This document shows, one piece after another, positions 34,061 to 43,133 of a DNA stretch of 64,000 nt. The stretch is from TOLSYN sp963849065 (GTDB lineage Bacteria > Acidobacteriota > Terriglobia > Terriglobales > Acidobacteriaceae): positions 620,001-684,000 of the forward strand of contig CAWKFM010000005.1 of NCBI GenBank assembly GCA_963849065.1. The letters are read 5' to 3'. A model generated the notes under the pieces. That model did not search any database. It was not told the DNA's origin and worked only from the letters and a program-made list of their open reading frames with translations. The position numbers were made by a program, and so were the translations under genes. The first letter of the stretch is position 1. Every line of letters starts with the position of its first letter.

Positions 34061-35254
34061 CTATTGCTTCTGTACTGCGGCGTCGCTAGTAACAGGGACC
34101 GGTTGGTCCGAGATGTGTGTCGATGAGATCACTGCTTGCGCCTGCTTGCCATGCGGAATCGTCTCCCCGGTCGGATAGATGAAGATCTGCACCATTCCCC
34201 ATTCGCCGCCTGAATTCGCAGTAGCCTGCTTGCCCGTTCCCAAGGTCTTAAGCTGGGTATCATCGAATCCGAAGTTTTCGACCAGATATTCGCGCACGAC
34301 CATGGCCCGCGCTTTAGTTAGCTGCATTTCCTTCTGTGCATCGCCTTCTTTGCCGGCAGATACCACGACCACCGCGTACCCGAACTGGTTGTTAGCCAGA
34401 AACTCTCCGCCATCATGTAGAGATTTCTGATTCTTCAGCTTAGCGGAATCCTGCTTATCGAAAAGCTGTTTCGATGAGTACGTAAATTCTTTGATGGGCG
34501 TGCCTTGCGGCATGCTTTCGATTTCATTCTTGCCCACGTCGGCGGAATCTTCGTATCCGCGGCTCTTGAAGTATCCACGCAAGAGGAAGTTGTGCTTCAG
34601 GGCTTCCATATTCTCCTGAAAGTCGGTAACTCCTGCCTGCGCCTGAATCATCGTGTCGCGCAGGGTCCCTGTCGTCTGTTCGAGGTCATTGTAGAGCTGC
34701 CGATCGTTCACCAGCGCGCCTACGGTTCCATCACCCCGATCGATCTTGGCGGATATCGAGTTCAGGTTTGCCGTCGCCAGAGTGGTGTTCTGGATGGCTT
34801 GCTGGCTGCTATCGAGAATGCCGCTGGCCTTCTTGAGCAGGTCTGCCATTTCGAGTGGCTGCTGGCTGGCGAGCATATCGCCATCCCGTACGTCGGGAGA
34901 AGTGACAGAGCCGAACGAGATTGCCAGATACTGGTTGCCCAACAATCCCTCGGTCTCGATCGTGGCAACGGAGTCTTGCTTGATGATCTCGTGCGTTGAT
35001 TTGCTGAGGTCAATGACTACCGTGACTTTTTCGCCGGGCTTGTGAGGCAATAAAATGCTGTGCACCGTGCCACTGTGGACTCCGCCTACCCGCACATCTC
35101 CGCCCGCATCCAGGCCGGCCACATTGTCGAATTGCGCCTTTACCTGGTACGTCGAGCTGAAAAGATACTGTTTGCCTCCAATGATGAAGACACCAGCCAC
35201 GAGAATGGCTAAGGTCACGACGATGAAAGCTCCTAACCGCGCTGCTCTTGACAT
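34061..35254 (-). CDS. mlaD: MlaD/MCE-domain protein with C-terminal OmpA-like domain
   Basis: An N-terminal TM helix (about residues 8-27) is followed by an MCE domain (about 38-115, VKAQFDNVAGLDAGGDVRVG ... GLLGNQYLAISFG). A helical linker leads to a C-terminal OmpA/MotB-like fold (from about 255: KQLFDKQDSAKLKNQ, LTKARAMVVREYLVENFGFD, TLGTGK). The fusion could link a lipid-shuttling MCE ring to peptidoglycan, replacing separate partners. The canonical TD peptidoglycan motif is not clear (SAGKEGD), so binding may be weak. Last gene of the mla operon. Confidence 0.85.
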   Translation of the reverse strand: MSRAARLGAFIVVTLAILVAGVFIIGGKQYLFSSTYQVKAQFDNVAGLDAGGDVRVGGVHSGTVHSILLPHKPGEKVTVVIDLSKSTHEIIKQDSVATIETEGLLGNQYLAISFGSVTSPDVRDGDMLASQQPLEMADLLKKASGILDSSQQAIQNTTLATANLNSISAKIDRGDGTVGALVNDRQLYNDLEQTTGTLRDTMIQAQAGVTDFQENMEALKHNFLLRGYFKSRGYEDSADVGKNEIESMPQGTPIKEFTYSSKQLFDKQDSAKLKNQKSLHDGGEFLANNQFGYAVVVVSAGKEGDAQKEMQLTKARAMVVREYLVENFGFDDTQLKTLGTGKQATANSGGEWGMVQIFIYPTGETIPHGKQAQAVISSTHISDQPVPVTSDAAVQKQ

Positions 35255-35262
35255 AGGTTCTC

Positions 35263-36048
35263 CTACGAATTCTTTAGAAACTCACGAACGAACTCGCTGT
35301 CGTTTTCCTGAAGTTCTTGAAAAGTGCCTTCGACCGTAACCTTGCCCTGATCCAGCAGGATCAGACGGTCTGCAATTGTTTTTGCGCTGTGCAGATCGTG
35401 AGTGACTACGATGGATGCCATGTGATGTTCCGCCTGGAGTTTGAGAACCAACTCATCAATCTCAGCGGAACTGATGGGGTCGAGGCCGGCGGTGGGCTCG
35501 TCGAGCAGAAGGATGTTCGGATTCAATGCCAGAGCACGTGCCAGCCCCACCCGTTTCTGCATACCACCGGAGAGATCTGATGGCTTTTTTGAGAGATGCC
35601 CTTGCATGCCAACTTCCGCCAGCAGTTGCTTGACGCGATCGACCTGCTCAGAGCGCGACATATCCTCCCGATGGTGCTGCAAAGGAAAATCCACGTTCTG
35701 CTCTACGGTCAGCGAGTCGTACAGTGCGGCATGCTGAAACAGAAAGCCCATCTTCGTCCGGATCACATTGAGTTGGTCGAGAGGCAGGGTGGCGATGTCT
35801 TGTCCGTGGATACTTACGGATCCCGAGTCAGGCTGTTGCAGTCCGATGATGAGCCTCAGTAATACACTTTTACCGGAGCCGCTGCGCCCCAGTACCGCCA
35901 GGGTCTCTCCGCGGGCCACGGTAAGGCTAATCCCGTTCAAGACTCCTTGAACTCCGAAGGACTTGTATACGTTTTTGACAGCGACAGCCGGCGTGCAGCC
36001 TGGTTTGTTGGCGTCCAACTTCATCGTGATTTGTTCGGTGCTAGCCAT
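35263..36048 (-). CDS. mlaF: Mla-type ABC transporter ATP-binding protein
   Basis: A 261-residue ABC ATPase with Walker A LGRSGSGKSVLL, Q-loop FLFQHAALYDSL, signature LSGGMQKRVGLARA, Walker B ILLLDEPTAGLDP, and the H-loop in VTHDLHSA. The order permease-ATPase-MCE on one strand matches the Mla system that moves phospholipids between outer and inner membranes. It is 30 bases from the permease gene and 8 from mlaD. Confidence 0.9.
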   Translation of the reverse strand: MASTEQITMKLDANKPGCTPAVAVKNVYKSFGVQGVLNGISLTVARGETLAVLGRSGSGKSVLLRLIIGLQQPDSGSVSIHGQDIATLPLDQLNVIRTKMGFLFQHAALYDSLTVEQNVDFPLQHHREDMSRSEQVDRVKQLLAEVGMQGHLSKKPSDLSGGMQKRVGLARALALNPNILLLDEPTAGLDPISSAEIDELVLKLQAEHHMASIVVTHDLHSAKTIADRLILLDQGKVTVEGTFQELQENDSEFVREFLKNS

Positions 36049-36078
36049 AGTTTGTCCGTGAACTGCTTGAAGTTTCGC

Positions 36079-36930
36079 TTATGGGAAAAACAAGAGAATG
36101 AACTTCACCAACACCACATCCGCCAGGATCACGAACAGAGAGGACAGGACCACCGAACTGGTGGCTGCACGTCCTACACCCTCGGCGCCTCCGCGGGTAC
36201 GCATCCCCTGGAAGCAGGCGATTAGCCCGATGATCAATCCAAAGACAGCGGTCTTAAATGTGGGTGGTAAGAAATCGTTGAAACCTGAGCCGTTAAAGCC
36301 GCTAACAATGAACTGATGGAATGAGAGTGGTTCGACCATGGTCAGTGCGACCCAGCCCATTAGCAAACCGCAGGCGTCGGCAGCGAGGGTCAGTAGAGGG
36401 AGCATCAGAATACAAGCCAAAATGCGAGGGGCCGCTAGCAGCCGATACGGGTTTACCGCGGACACCTCTATGGCATCGATCTGCTCGGTCACCTTCATCG
36501 ACGCCAACTCTGCGCCAATTCCTGCGCCGACCCGACCGCTCACTACCAGAGCAGTGATGATTGGGCCTATCTCATGGACAATGGAGTACACGAGCGCCGC
36601 CGGAAGCAGTGCTTTCGCTCCAAATCGAGTCATGCTCTGAACGGATTCCAGAGCAAGCACAACCCCGATTGCTGCGCCAGCCAAGCCAACCAATGGCAGG
36701 GACTTCGATCCCACCTCGTCAAGTTGGCGGAACAACTCGCGAAACTCAAATGGAGGTGTTAACCCGGCCCGTACAACTTGCCAGAAAAATATGCCCAGTT
36801 CGCCGAACCATTCGAGAAACTCTGTGATCACCCACTTGGTGGTGCTCACACTTGTCGATGCAAGCGAGACTGGCTGCTCAGAAAGTGGAGGAGCTATTCC
36901 TGCGACCGCGATTAGGTTGGGCTCACTCAC
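36079..36930 (-). CDS. mlaE: MlaE-family ABC transporter permease
   Basis: The 283-residue protein has the MlaE core: RQLDEVGSKSLPLVGLAGAA, then VHEIGPIITALVVSGRVGAG IGAEL, and DFLPPTFKTAVFGLIIGLIA. These are the hallmark permease motifs of the family. An N-terminal extension of about 30 residues precedes the first helix. It overlaps the preceding gene by 4 bases, so this uncharacterised protein is coupled to the transport operon. No mlaB or mlaC is visible nearby. Confidence 0.9.
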   Translation of the reverse strand: MSEPNLIAVAGIAPPLSEQPVSLASTSVSTTKWVITEFLEWFGELGIFFWQVVRAGLTPPFEFRELFRQLDEVGSKSLPLVGLAGAAIGVVLALESVQSMTRFGAKALLPAALVYSIVHEIGPIITALVVSGRVGAGIGAELASMKVTEQIDAIEVSAVNPYRLLAAPRILACILMLPLLTLAADACGLLMGWVALTMVEPLSFHQFIVSGFNGSGFNDFLPPTFKTAVFGLIIGLIACFQGMRTRGGAEGVGRAATSSVVLSSLFVILADVVLVKFILLFFP

Positions 36931-37640
36931 CGGCCTGCCTCCAACTCCGGTGCAGCGTGCGGATCATTGAGGTGCATCCGAGAGAGCAGGGAATGCGGGC
37001 CGCTGTAGAAAAACTCCAGCAGGATGTTCTCGCCAAGATCTCCCAGCAGGTTGTAATTTCCCATGCGTAGCGCAGATCTGGCGCCGTAATCGCCGGGGTA
37101 CCAGGCATACACCGCCGTCATCGTTCCAGCATACGGCGCAACGAAAGCAGAGAAGGAGAAGGCCCGGTGGCCGTCTGCGCCGTGGCGCGCGGTTACGGTC
37201 GATACCACGGCGTGGCCCAGCCTCGGAAATACACCTTTGCACTCACAGCGGTAATACAGCGTGTCTTCTTTAAAGGCCTCGGCCAGCACATAGCGTGTCG
37301 TAGTGCTGATCGCTGCGATACCGAAATCCGACGCGAAGCGCTTGGTGTAACCGGCAGCGCCCAACTGCCACTCTGCCGGGGAATGATCCGCCATGCCGAT
37401 TCCGGCTGCTCCTGCAGCGCCCACGATTGGATACGGGCCGAACGCGTCAAATATGTAGTTGCGAAGCTTAGTTTCCTGCGTCGGGCGTGTGTACGCCAAG
37501 TCAATTTGCGCCGGGACTGCGAGTACAGCAACGCTGGGGGAATCTTCCGCAGCTACCAGCGATTGTGCTTCGACCCTCATAGGTAGCGTCGCGAGGATGG
37601 CGATTACTGACAGCAGAAGCGCAGTTTGGAGCGTTTTCAT
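36927..37640 (-). CDS. Secreted or outer-membrane protein of the Mla operon, unknown
   Basis: ATG 37640 gives a signal peptide (MKTLQTALLLSVIAILATLP, cleaved near RVEA). The 237-residue product has glycine/aromatic-rich stretches (FDAFGPYPIVGAAGAAGIGM, FSFSAFVAPYAGTMTAVYAW, YNLLGDLGENILLEF) that look like short membrane beta or amphipathic elements. No family is recognised. Its stop overlaps mlaE by four bases, so an accessory outer-membrane role in lipid transport is plausible by context. A Crp-type operator lies about 105 bases upstream. Confidence 0.65.
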   Translation of the reverse strand: MKTLQTALLLSVIAILATLPMRVEAQSLVAAEDSPSVAVLAVPAQIDLAYTRPTQETKLRNYIFDAFGPYPIVGAAGAAGIGMADHSPAEWQLGAAGYTKRFASDFGIAAISTTTRYVLAEAFKEDTLYYRCECKGVFPRLGHAVVSTVTARHGADGHRAFSFSAFVAPYAGTMTAVYAWYPGDYGARSALRMGNYNLLGDLGENILLEFFYSGPHSLLSRMHLNDPHAAPELEAGR

Positions 37641-37744
37641 CTCAAGATTATCCTTGGTCAAGATAGGATCCAGCCGCCTGTTCCAAATCTGCTGGTCTGG
37701 CTCTTAGCACCTAAGCATTCTGGCAGAGCGGGAACTGACAAAGC

Positions 37745-37760
37745 TGGTCACTATAGCTCA
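37745..37760 (-). promoter_or_regulatory. Crp-type 5-6-5 operator of the Mla operon
   Basis: TGGTC-ACTATA-GCTCA. On the minus strand CAGAAT (37717-37722) is centred 33 bp away, predicting a start near 37711 and a leader of about 71 bases. Confidence 0.7.
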
Positions 37761-37891
37761 AAACTGCCAATTACCGTCAGATTGGTCGAGGCTTTTGTCT
37801 GGCCCTGCGTCTTTATCGTTGGTCTGCACTCCACCGGAGCAGCTAACGCAATTAAAGATTCAAGGCAAGAGATGCTGTTCTGTACAAAGAG

Positions 37892-37907
37892 TGGTCAATT
37901 ATGAACA
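37892..37907 (+). promoter_or_regulatory. Crp-type 5-6-5 operator of the Nramp gene
   Basis: TGGTC-AATTAT-GAACA. TATCTT at 37930-37935 is centred 33 bp downstream, predicting a start near 37941, 62 bases before GTG 38003. Confidence 0.7.
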
Positions 37908-38002
37908 GATAGGCGAGCACTGGTTGTTTTATCTTTGAGTCTTGGGGTGAATTAGAGACTGTTTCAACTCAATGCACCGCTCACCTATGTTCTGACTCTT
38001 TC

Positions 38003-39268
38003 GTGTCGACATCATCCCCATCTCGATGGATTCAAAGGCTGTTGAAGGCACTTGGCCCCGGCGTGATTACCTGAGCCGCTGACGACGACCCTTCCGGCAT
38101 TGCCACATACTCCGTTGCCGGGGCGCAGCTAGGAACTAAGCTCCTCTGGACCGCGTTCCCGACTTGGCCGTTGATGGCCGCAGTCCAAATGATGTGTGCC
38201 CGCATTGGTAAGGTAACCGGCAAAGGTCTGGCTGGCAATCTGACGGAGCGATTCCCAAGTTGGCTGGTGCACATCTTTGTCGTGGCTTTGCTTGTGGCCA
38301 ACACCATCAACATCGCGGCGGATCTCGCCGGAATGGCGGATGCAGCCCAGATGATGTCGGGCATCAATTCACATCTGTTTGTTGTGGGATTCGCGCTCAT
38401 GATTTCCTGGGCAACCGTCCGGCTCCATTATCAGCAGATAGCGAACGTTCTCAAGTGGTTGGTGCTGGTGCTCTTCGCCTACCCAGTAACCGCATTTGTG
38501 GTGGGGGCCGATTGGGGCCAGGTGCTGCGCGATACCTTTGTACCTTCGCTGCCGCGCAGCAGAGACGAATGGTCGATGCTGGCGGCGATTCTCGGCACTA
38601 CGATCAGCCCGTATTTGTTCTTCTGGCAGGCGAGTGAAGAAGTGGAAGAGGAGAAAGCCGCCGGCCAAAATACTCTTGCTGAACGCAGAGGTGCGACCGA
38701 AGAAGAACTTGGACTGCGAAACATCGACGTTGGCGTAGGAGCATTTTTCTCCAATCTAGTCATGTTCTTTATCATTTTGACAACGGCGATCACTCTCAAT
38801 CGACACGGTATCACGCACATTGAGACTTCGCGGCAGGCAGCCGAAGCGCTTCGTCCTCTTGCCGGTAAGTTCGCTGCGACCCTGTTTACCGCGGGTATTG
38901 TCGGCGTTGGGTTTCTTGCCATTCCGACGCTGGCCGGATCAACCTCGTACGCCTTCGCGGAAACCCTTGGATGGCATCAGGGCCTGGACAAGGAATTGAA
39001 GCGGGCCCGCGCTTTTTACGCTCTCATTATTCTCTCTATGGTTGTTGGCGTCGGGCTAGACTTCTCGGGCATTAATCCGGTGAAGGCGCTCTACTGGACG
39101 GCGGTCATCAATGGTTTGTTGGCTCCTTTTCTCCTCGTTGCAATCTTGCTCGTTGCCGGAGATAAGAAGCTCATGCAGAATCAACCGAGTTCCCGCCTAG
39201 GATGGACTGTTGTAGCCATCACTACCGTTGCAATGTTTGCCGCCGGTATAGCGATGTTTGTTGTGTAG
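38003..39268 (+). pseudogene. Nramp-type divalent metal transporter with early nonsense codon
   Basis: From GTG 38003 the frame reads WIQRLLKALGPGVIT, then TGA (38072-38074), then AADDDPSGIATYSVAGAQLG. Family proteins have GPGVITGAADDDPSG, so a glycine GGA codon has become TGA. The rest (to 39268) is uninterrupted, with INIAADLAGMADA, ISPYLFFWQASEE, and at least nine hydrophobic helices. Translation could restart at ATG 38171, but that product lacks the first helix with its metal-binding DPSG. Otherwise the gene looks recent and complete, so a sequencing error or readthrough should be excluded. Confidence 0.85.
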
Positions 39269-39290
39269 GCAGCCCATCTTCAAACTGGTA

Positions 39291-39758
39291 TCACTTGGTT
39301 GGGAGTGCCTGGCCGCCGCTTTTTGCCGGTTGTGCGGTGTTCTCCGGCGTCTTTACGCTGAACTTTACCTCCGCCCTGGCATCCGGCAGTGGGGTGGTAT
39401 TTGCATCCACCTCTGTGACGGTGAGGACATGTTGCCCTAAACGTATTTCTGTAAAGGTAAACGCAGTCTCGGAAGTGTTGATGGGATCGCGGCCATCCAG
39501 TCGGACTACGAAGTTGTGATCACTGCCGCCGGGGTCGGGTCTCACCAGTTCGAAGCGCACAGTGACAAAATTATTTGAGAGTGCTTGCCCAGGGCGCGGC
39601 GTTAAAATTCTGATAGCGGAAGTGCTTGACTGAACGGTATTTTCATGGCCGGGGCTGGAGGCATCCTGCTGTATGGGAGTTTGATTCTGAGCCAGCGCCA
39701 CTGCGCAGACGCCGACAGTAAGCAGCATGAGTAAATGTTGAAATGTTCTCTGTTTCAT
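39291..39758 (-). CDS. Secreted beta-sandwich-like protein
   Basis: ATG 39758 follows GGAGGATTGTC and gives a signal peptide (KQRTFQHLLMLLTVGVCAVA, cleaved near LAQ). The mature 130 residues (IRILTPRPGQALSNNFVTVR ... VVRLDGRDPINTSETAFTFT) look like a single Ig-like or fibronectin-like domain. Charged tail KTPENTAQPAKSGGQAL. It ends 23 bases from the convergent Nramp gene. No specific family. Confidence 0.7.
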   Translation of the reverse strand: MKQRTFQHLLMLLTVGVCAVALAQNQTPIQQDASSPGHENTVQSSTSAIRILTPRPGQALSNNFVTVRFELVRPDPGGSDHNFVVRLDGRDPINTSETAFTFTEIRLGQHVLTVTEVDANTTPLPDARAEVKFSVKTPENTAQPAKSGGQALPTK

Positions 39759-39885
39759 GACAATCCTCCTCTGCTTCTCTCTCGATGGTGAGGTCCGAAA
39801 CTGGTTGTGATCTGAACCGTAGATACAAAGCGGCGAAGCCGTTAGGCCCGCCGCCGTTGTCTTCACGTTCCGGTGAATTCATCGG

Positions 39886-40419
39886 CTACCGCCAGCCGCC
39901 GCCACCATGCGATCCACCGCCACCATGCGATCCGCCACCGCCGCCATGCGATCCACCGCCGCGCGCCGCTGAGGCATGAGAGGCCCCGTGAGAGCCGCCA
40001 AATGAGCCGCCACCGCTACGCATTGCAGAGGAACGTGCCCCGCCATTATGGCTGGCGCGCACTAGCCCAGCGCCTCGTCCACCGCCGTACCCATGTCCGC
40101 CGGCGTAGCGTCCTCCGCCACCACCGCTGAAGCGATGACCGCCCCAGCCGTGGCTATAGCCCCAGTTACCCCAGGGACCCACGCCCAGGAAGATTCCGTT
40201 GAAGAAGTAGCCTGGTCCGTAAAATCCCATGGGTGCGCAGGCATAGGGTTGATAGTCGTAGTAGCCGTATTCACAGACGGGCGGATTTATTCCGATAACA
40301 ATCTGTGCGCTGGCCGTTGGCGCCAAGGCCATTGTCGCAAACAAAAATGCACCAGCCATAACCAGACCACGTAGTGCAAACTTATGAGCCCAAGGAGCCA
40401 TGTTCTTCATTTGCCGCAT
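39886..40419 (-). CDS. Secreted Gly/Ser/His-rich low-complexity protein
   Basis: A signal peptide (to about residue 38, TASAQ) precedes a short Cys/Tyr-containing segment (NPPVCEYGYYDYQPYACAPM). The remainder is glycine-rich, ending with repeats of SHGGGG/GSHGGGGG. Two Cys could form a disulfide. Similar secreted proteins with aromatic and SHGG repeats are common in Acidobacteriota; function unknown. GATACT lies 32 bp from the operator centre at 40498, predicting a 45-base leader. Confidence 0.75.
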   Translation of the reverse strand: MRQMKNMAPWAHKFALRGLVMAGAFLFATMALAPTASAQIVIGINPPVCEYGYYDYQPYACAPMGFYGPGYFFNGIFLGVGPWGNWGYSHGWGGHRFSGGGGGRYAGGHGYGGGRGAGLVRASHNGGARSSAMRSGGGSFGGSHGASHASAARGGGSHGGGGGSHGGGGSHGGGGWR

Positions 40420-40497
40420 TTTGTTACCCTCCGGATTTTCCGCTTCTTAAATGGAAGCTTTCCGATCCTCAGTATCCGGCTCCTGCGCGTAGATAAC

Positions 40498-40513
40498 TGG
40501 TCAATATTGACCG
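40498..40513 (-). promoter_or_regulatory. Crp-type 5-6-5 operator
   Basis: TGGTC-AATATT-GACCG. On the minus strand GATACT (40471-40476) is centred exactly 32 bp away, with the gene start at 40419. Confidence 0.8.
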
Positions 40514-40716
40514 GTTTCCCAAATACTCTACCTTATTCAACAAATGTCCCATTGGAATGCAGTGCCGATGGGTAGGACGGAGCGGGTCTAGTTCTTGATA
40601 GTGCTGCCTCCTGAGTGCGGCACATTAGAACGCCACAATCGATTCGTCCACGCTGTGCTGGATTGACCATCTTCGGGCGCGCCAAGAGTAGATAGTGATA
40701 CTGGCAGGTAATCAAA

Positions 40717-41775
40717 ATGGCATTCACTGAAAAGACTTCGTCCTTTGTAGATACGCGAGTCATCGACTGCGGAGATAGTCTTGAGCAGTTGAAGAAGCTG
40801 CCTGACAAATGCATCGACATCGTGTATATCGACCCTTCTTCCGATTCGAACGGGACGCGGAAGAATTTGTGGAAAGAATTAAAGGAGACGCTTGCATTCA
40901 AGGAGCGTCCGGAATCCACGCAAGTCTATCTCGACGTGATGCGTCCCCGGTGCGTGGAACTCGCCCGTGTGCTGAAGCCCACTGGGAGTTTTTATTTTCA
41001 CTGCGACTGGGACGCCAAACAGTACATCGAGGCGATGCTCGATGGAGTTTTTGGCCAGAGCAATTTCATCAACGAGTTTAGGTGGCAACGGCAGTCAGAT
41101 CACGACGATACCACGCACCGTTCCCAGCGCCTTGGGCGTGCTCATGACACTCTCCTGCTGTATAGCGGCAATTCGAATTGCTATTTCGAGCACCTCTATC
41201 GCCCTAGCGATGACGATTACGTGGACAAGCTGTACAAGAATGTCGAGCCTGAGACCGGGCGACGGTATCGGCTTGAAGAACTTGTGGCTCAAGCAAGAGC
41301 TGCTCCGGCGACTGGGAAGGAACAGTATGAATTCCTCGGAGTGACAGACTCTTGGCGGTTTTCGGAATCCGACATGCAGAAACTCTATCGGGAGGGCCGC
41401 ATTCACCAAACAAACCTCGGAGCCGTGCCCCATTTCAAACGCTATCTGGACGAAGTTGCCGGGGTTCCGGTTGGGTCGGCGTGGGACAGCATCCCGCCAC
41501 TTCAGAGCCAGGGTGAGGAGCGTCTCGGATATTTCACTCAAGAGCCACTGAAGCTGCTGGAGAAGATTGTTGAGATTGCCTTGCAGGCGAATGATGGTGA
41601 TCGTGATGCACCTGGAGGCTGCAGTACGGCTCTGGTAGCAGCACTGGACTCAGGACAACAGTGGATTGGAATTGGACATTTCACCAATGTTTTGCCGCTT
41701 CACGGCGCATTCGCTTCGGAGGATGCCGAAAGGAACGGACAACACAACGTGCAGGTCTTGCCGGAAATCGCGTAG
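40717..41775 (+). CDS. DNA methyltransferase-like protein with decayed catalytic motifs
   Basis: Overall pattern matches beta-type site-specific methyltransferases: DIVYIDPSSDSNGTRKNLW, MRPRCVELARVLKPTGSFYF HCDW, and the C-terminal region. The catalytic (D/N/S)PP(F/Y/W) motif, normally DPPFNSN in this subfamily, reads DPSSDSN. The AdoMet motif, normally LDPFCGCGTA, reads RDAPGGCSTA with residues missing. Both functional sites are thus damaged although the frame of 352 residues is open. No restriction or specificity gene is adjacent. It may be a pseudoenzyme that still binds DNA or merely a slowly decaying orphan. The partial second copy is at 3-725. Confidence 0.75.
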   Translation: MAFTEKTSSFVDTRVIDCGDSLEQLKKLPDKCIDIVYIDPSSDSNGTRKNLWKELKETLAFKERPESTQVYLDVMRPRCVELARVLKPTGSFYFHCDWDAKQYIEAMLDGVFGQSNFINEFRWQRQSDHDDTTHRSQRLGRAHDTLLLYSGNSNCYFEHLYRPSDDDYVDKLYKNVEPETGRRYRLEELVAQARAAPATGKEQYEFLGVTDSWRFSESDMQKLYREGRIHQTNLGAVPHFKRYLDEVAGVPVGSAWDSIPPLQSQGEERLGYFTQEPLKLLEKIVEIALQANDGDRDAPGGCSTALVAALDSGQQWIGIGHFTNVLPLHGAFASEDAERNGQHNVQVLPEIA

Positions 41776-42148
41776 GGAAAATCATCGAGAACAGGGAGAC
41801 CGCCCCAAATATCGAAATTGGCGATCACGGGTTGAGACGACGGTCATATTTGGCAGACGCTCGGAATGTCTCCGCTATGCGGAACCACGGCGAGGCGGTG
41901 GCCAGTGCTGGCGGCAGTGCAGAACTGGCCGATACCAGCATGAGTCGATGCTCTTCCATCCGGAATCGTTCAACCTGTATTTCTTTTGCCGGCCGCAGGC
42001 TACCTTCACACCTCGAAAGATCACGGATATGCCACTCTATCTGATTCGAAAAACGATCAATTTTGATCAGTCTTCCCAATCGAAAAGATGAATACTCACT
42101 ATTCACAAGGTTCTGATGGCAGAGGAACTGCGTGACGGAGAGGATTCT
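41776..42148. other. Intergenic region with operator
   Basis: About 370 bases with no recognised gene. The Crp-type palindrome at 42054-42069 and -10-like AATACT at 42091-42096 lie near its end. Most of this region is deleted in the left copy. Confidence 0.6.
42054..42069 (+). promoter_or_regulatory. Crp-type 5-6-5 operator
   Basis: CGATC-AATTTT-GATCA. AATACT (42091-42096) is centred 32 bp downstream, giving a start near 42103 and a 46-base leader for the gene at 42149. Confidence 0.75.
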
Positions 42149-42727
42149 ATGAATTTAAGTGATTTAAGCCCGTTGGACATCAAGATGATAGTGATAGCTG
42201 TGGCGGTCCTGTTGGTCGCGGCGCTCGCCACGCTGTATATGCGCAGACGCAAGACCGCGGCACTGCGGCAAAAGTTCGGCTCCGAATACAACCGGGCCGT
42301 GTTGGTACATGGCTCAGAACGAAAAGCAGAAGCGAAGCTGACGGATCGCGAGAAGCGAGTTGAAAAGCTCACCATACGCGATCTCGATTCATTCGAACAC
42401 GAACGATTCGCCAAACAGTGGGAAAATGTGCAGGCTCGTTTCGTCGATTCCCCCAAGGGCGCTGTTCTGGAAGCCGATGACCTGGTTTGCGCTCTTATGA
42501 AGGCTCGCGGCTACCCCGTATCCGATTTCGATCAGCGCGCCGCCGACATCTCCGTCGATCACCCAAAGGTTGTCGAGAACTACCGCTCCGCGCACGAAAC
42601 AACGACGCGCGTCGGCAGGTCCGAAGCCACGACCGATGAACTGCGCGCGGCCATGATTCACTACCGTGCTCTGTACGAGGAACTCATGCAGGCTGCGCCG
42701 GCCGTGGTACAGAAAGCGGCATCGTAA
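42149..42727 (+). CDS. Single-TM cytoplasmic-facing protein, unknown (192 aa)
   Basis: ATG 42149 follows GGAGAGGATTCT. One membrane helix (about residues 12-30, MIVIAVAVLLVAALATLYM) is followed by a charged region with KAEAKLTDREKRVEKLTIRD. The soluble C-terminus reads SDFDQRAADISVDHPKVVEN YR and TTDELRAAMIHYRALYEELM. Such proteins recur near stress genes in this phylum without known role. A degenerate copy is at 732-945. The operator at 42054 predicts Crp/Fnr control. Confidence 0.75.
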   Translation: MNLSDLSPLDIKMIVIAVAVLLVAALATLYMRRRKTAALRQKFGSEYNRAVLVHGSERKAEAKLTDREKRVEKLTIRDLDSFEHERFAKQWENVQARFVDSPKGAVLEADDLVCALMKARGYPVSDFDQRAADISVDHPKVVENYRSAHETTTRVGRSEATTDELRAAMIHYRALYEELMQAAPAVVQKAAS

Positions 42728-42823
42728 GCTGCAAATGAATTGTTGCAAGCGGAAAACAGGACGCTGAACCTCGGCGCCCTGTGCTTTTGCTGCAGTGCTG
42801 TGGCGTGTGCGATTGTCCCACCG

Positions 42824-43000
42824 TTACTGTCCCGCGGGATCCTTCTGACGGGTCGCCTTCACGCCCTTCAGAATCCCGACACCAATCATTACGATGGCGC
42901 CCACTGCAATCCAGTGTGCGGGCATGTGCAGCAGGTGTGCCGCATAAATCAGGCCACCGATCACGATCGCGAATCCAATCGAGTAAAGACCAAACGACAT
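42824..43000 (-). CDS. Small two-helix membrane protein (58 aa), second copy
   Basis: It differs from the copy at 1046-1219 only slightly, ending KDPAGQ instead of KDPTG. The same AAGGAGATGCT precedes the ATG at 43000. An upstream frame to 43069 adds a polar segment without a ribosome site. Two hydrophobic helices; unknown role. It is convergent with the gene at 42149, so it belongs with csbD on the minus strand. Confidence 0.75.
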   Translation of the reverse strand: MSFGLYSIGFAIVIGGLIYAAHLLHMPAHWIAVGAIVMIGVGILKGVKATRQKDPAGQ

Positions 43001-43133
43001 AGCATCTCCTTGTGTCCAACTTTGCGACTCTATTGCAGTGAACTGGCACTCTGGTACTTGACTCGCCAAGACCGGTGTGAGTTGGAATCACAAACGGTAA
43101 TCAGGCAACAGACGAGCCGGTTGTTCGCGCTCG

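Noticed and set aside
39894..39966. Short tandem repeat of the CCACCATGCGATCC type as a regulatory repeat
   Set aside because: It is the coding sequence of the SHGGGG tail of the gene at 39886-40419.
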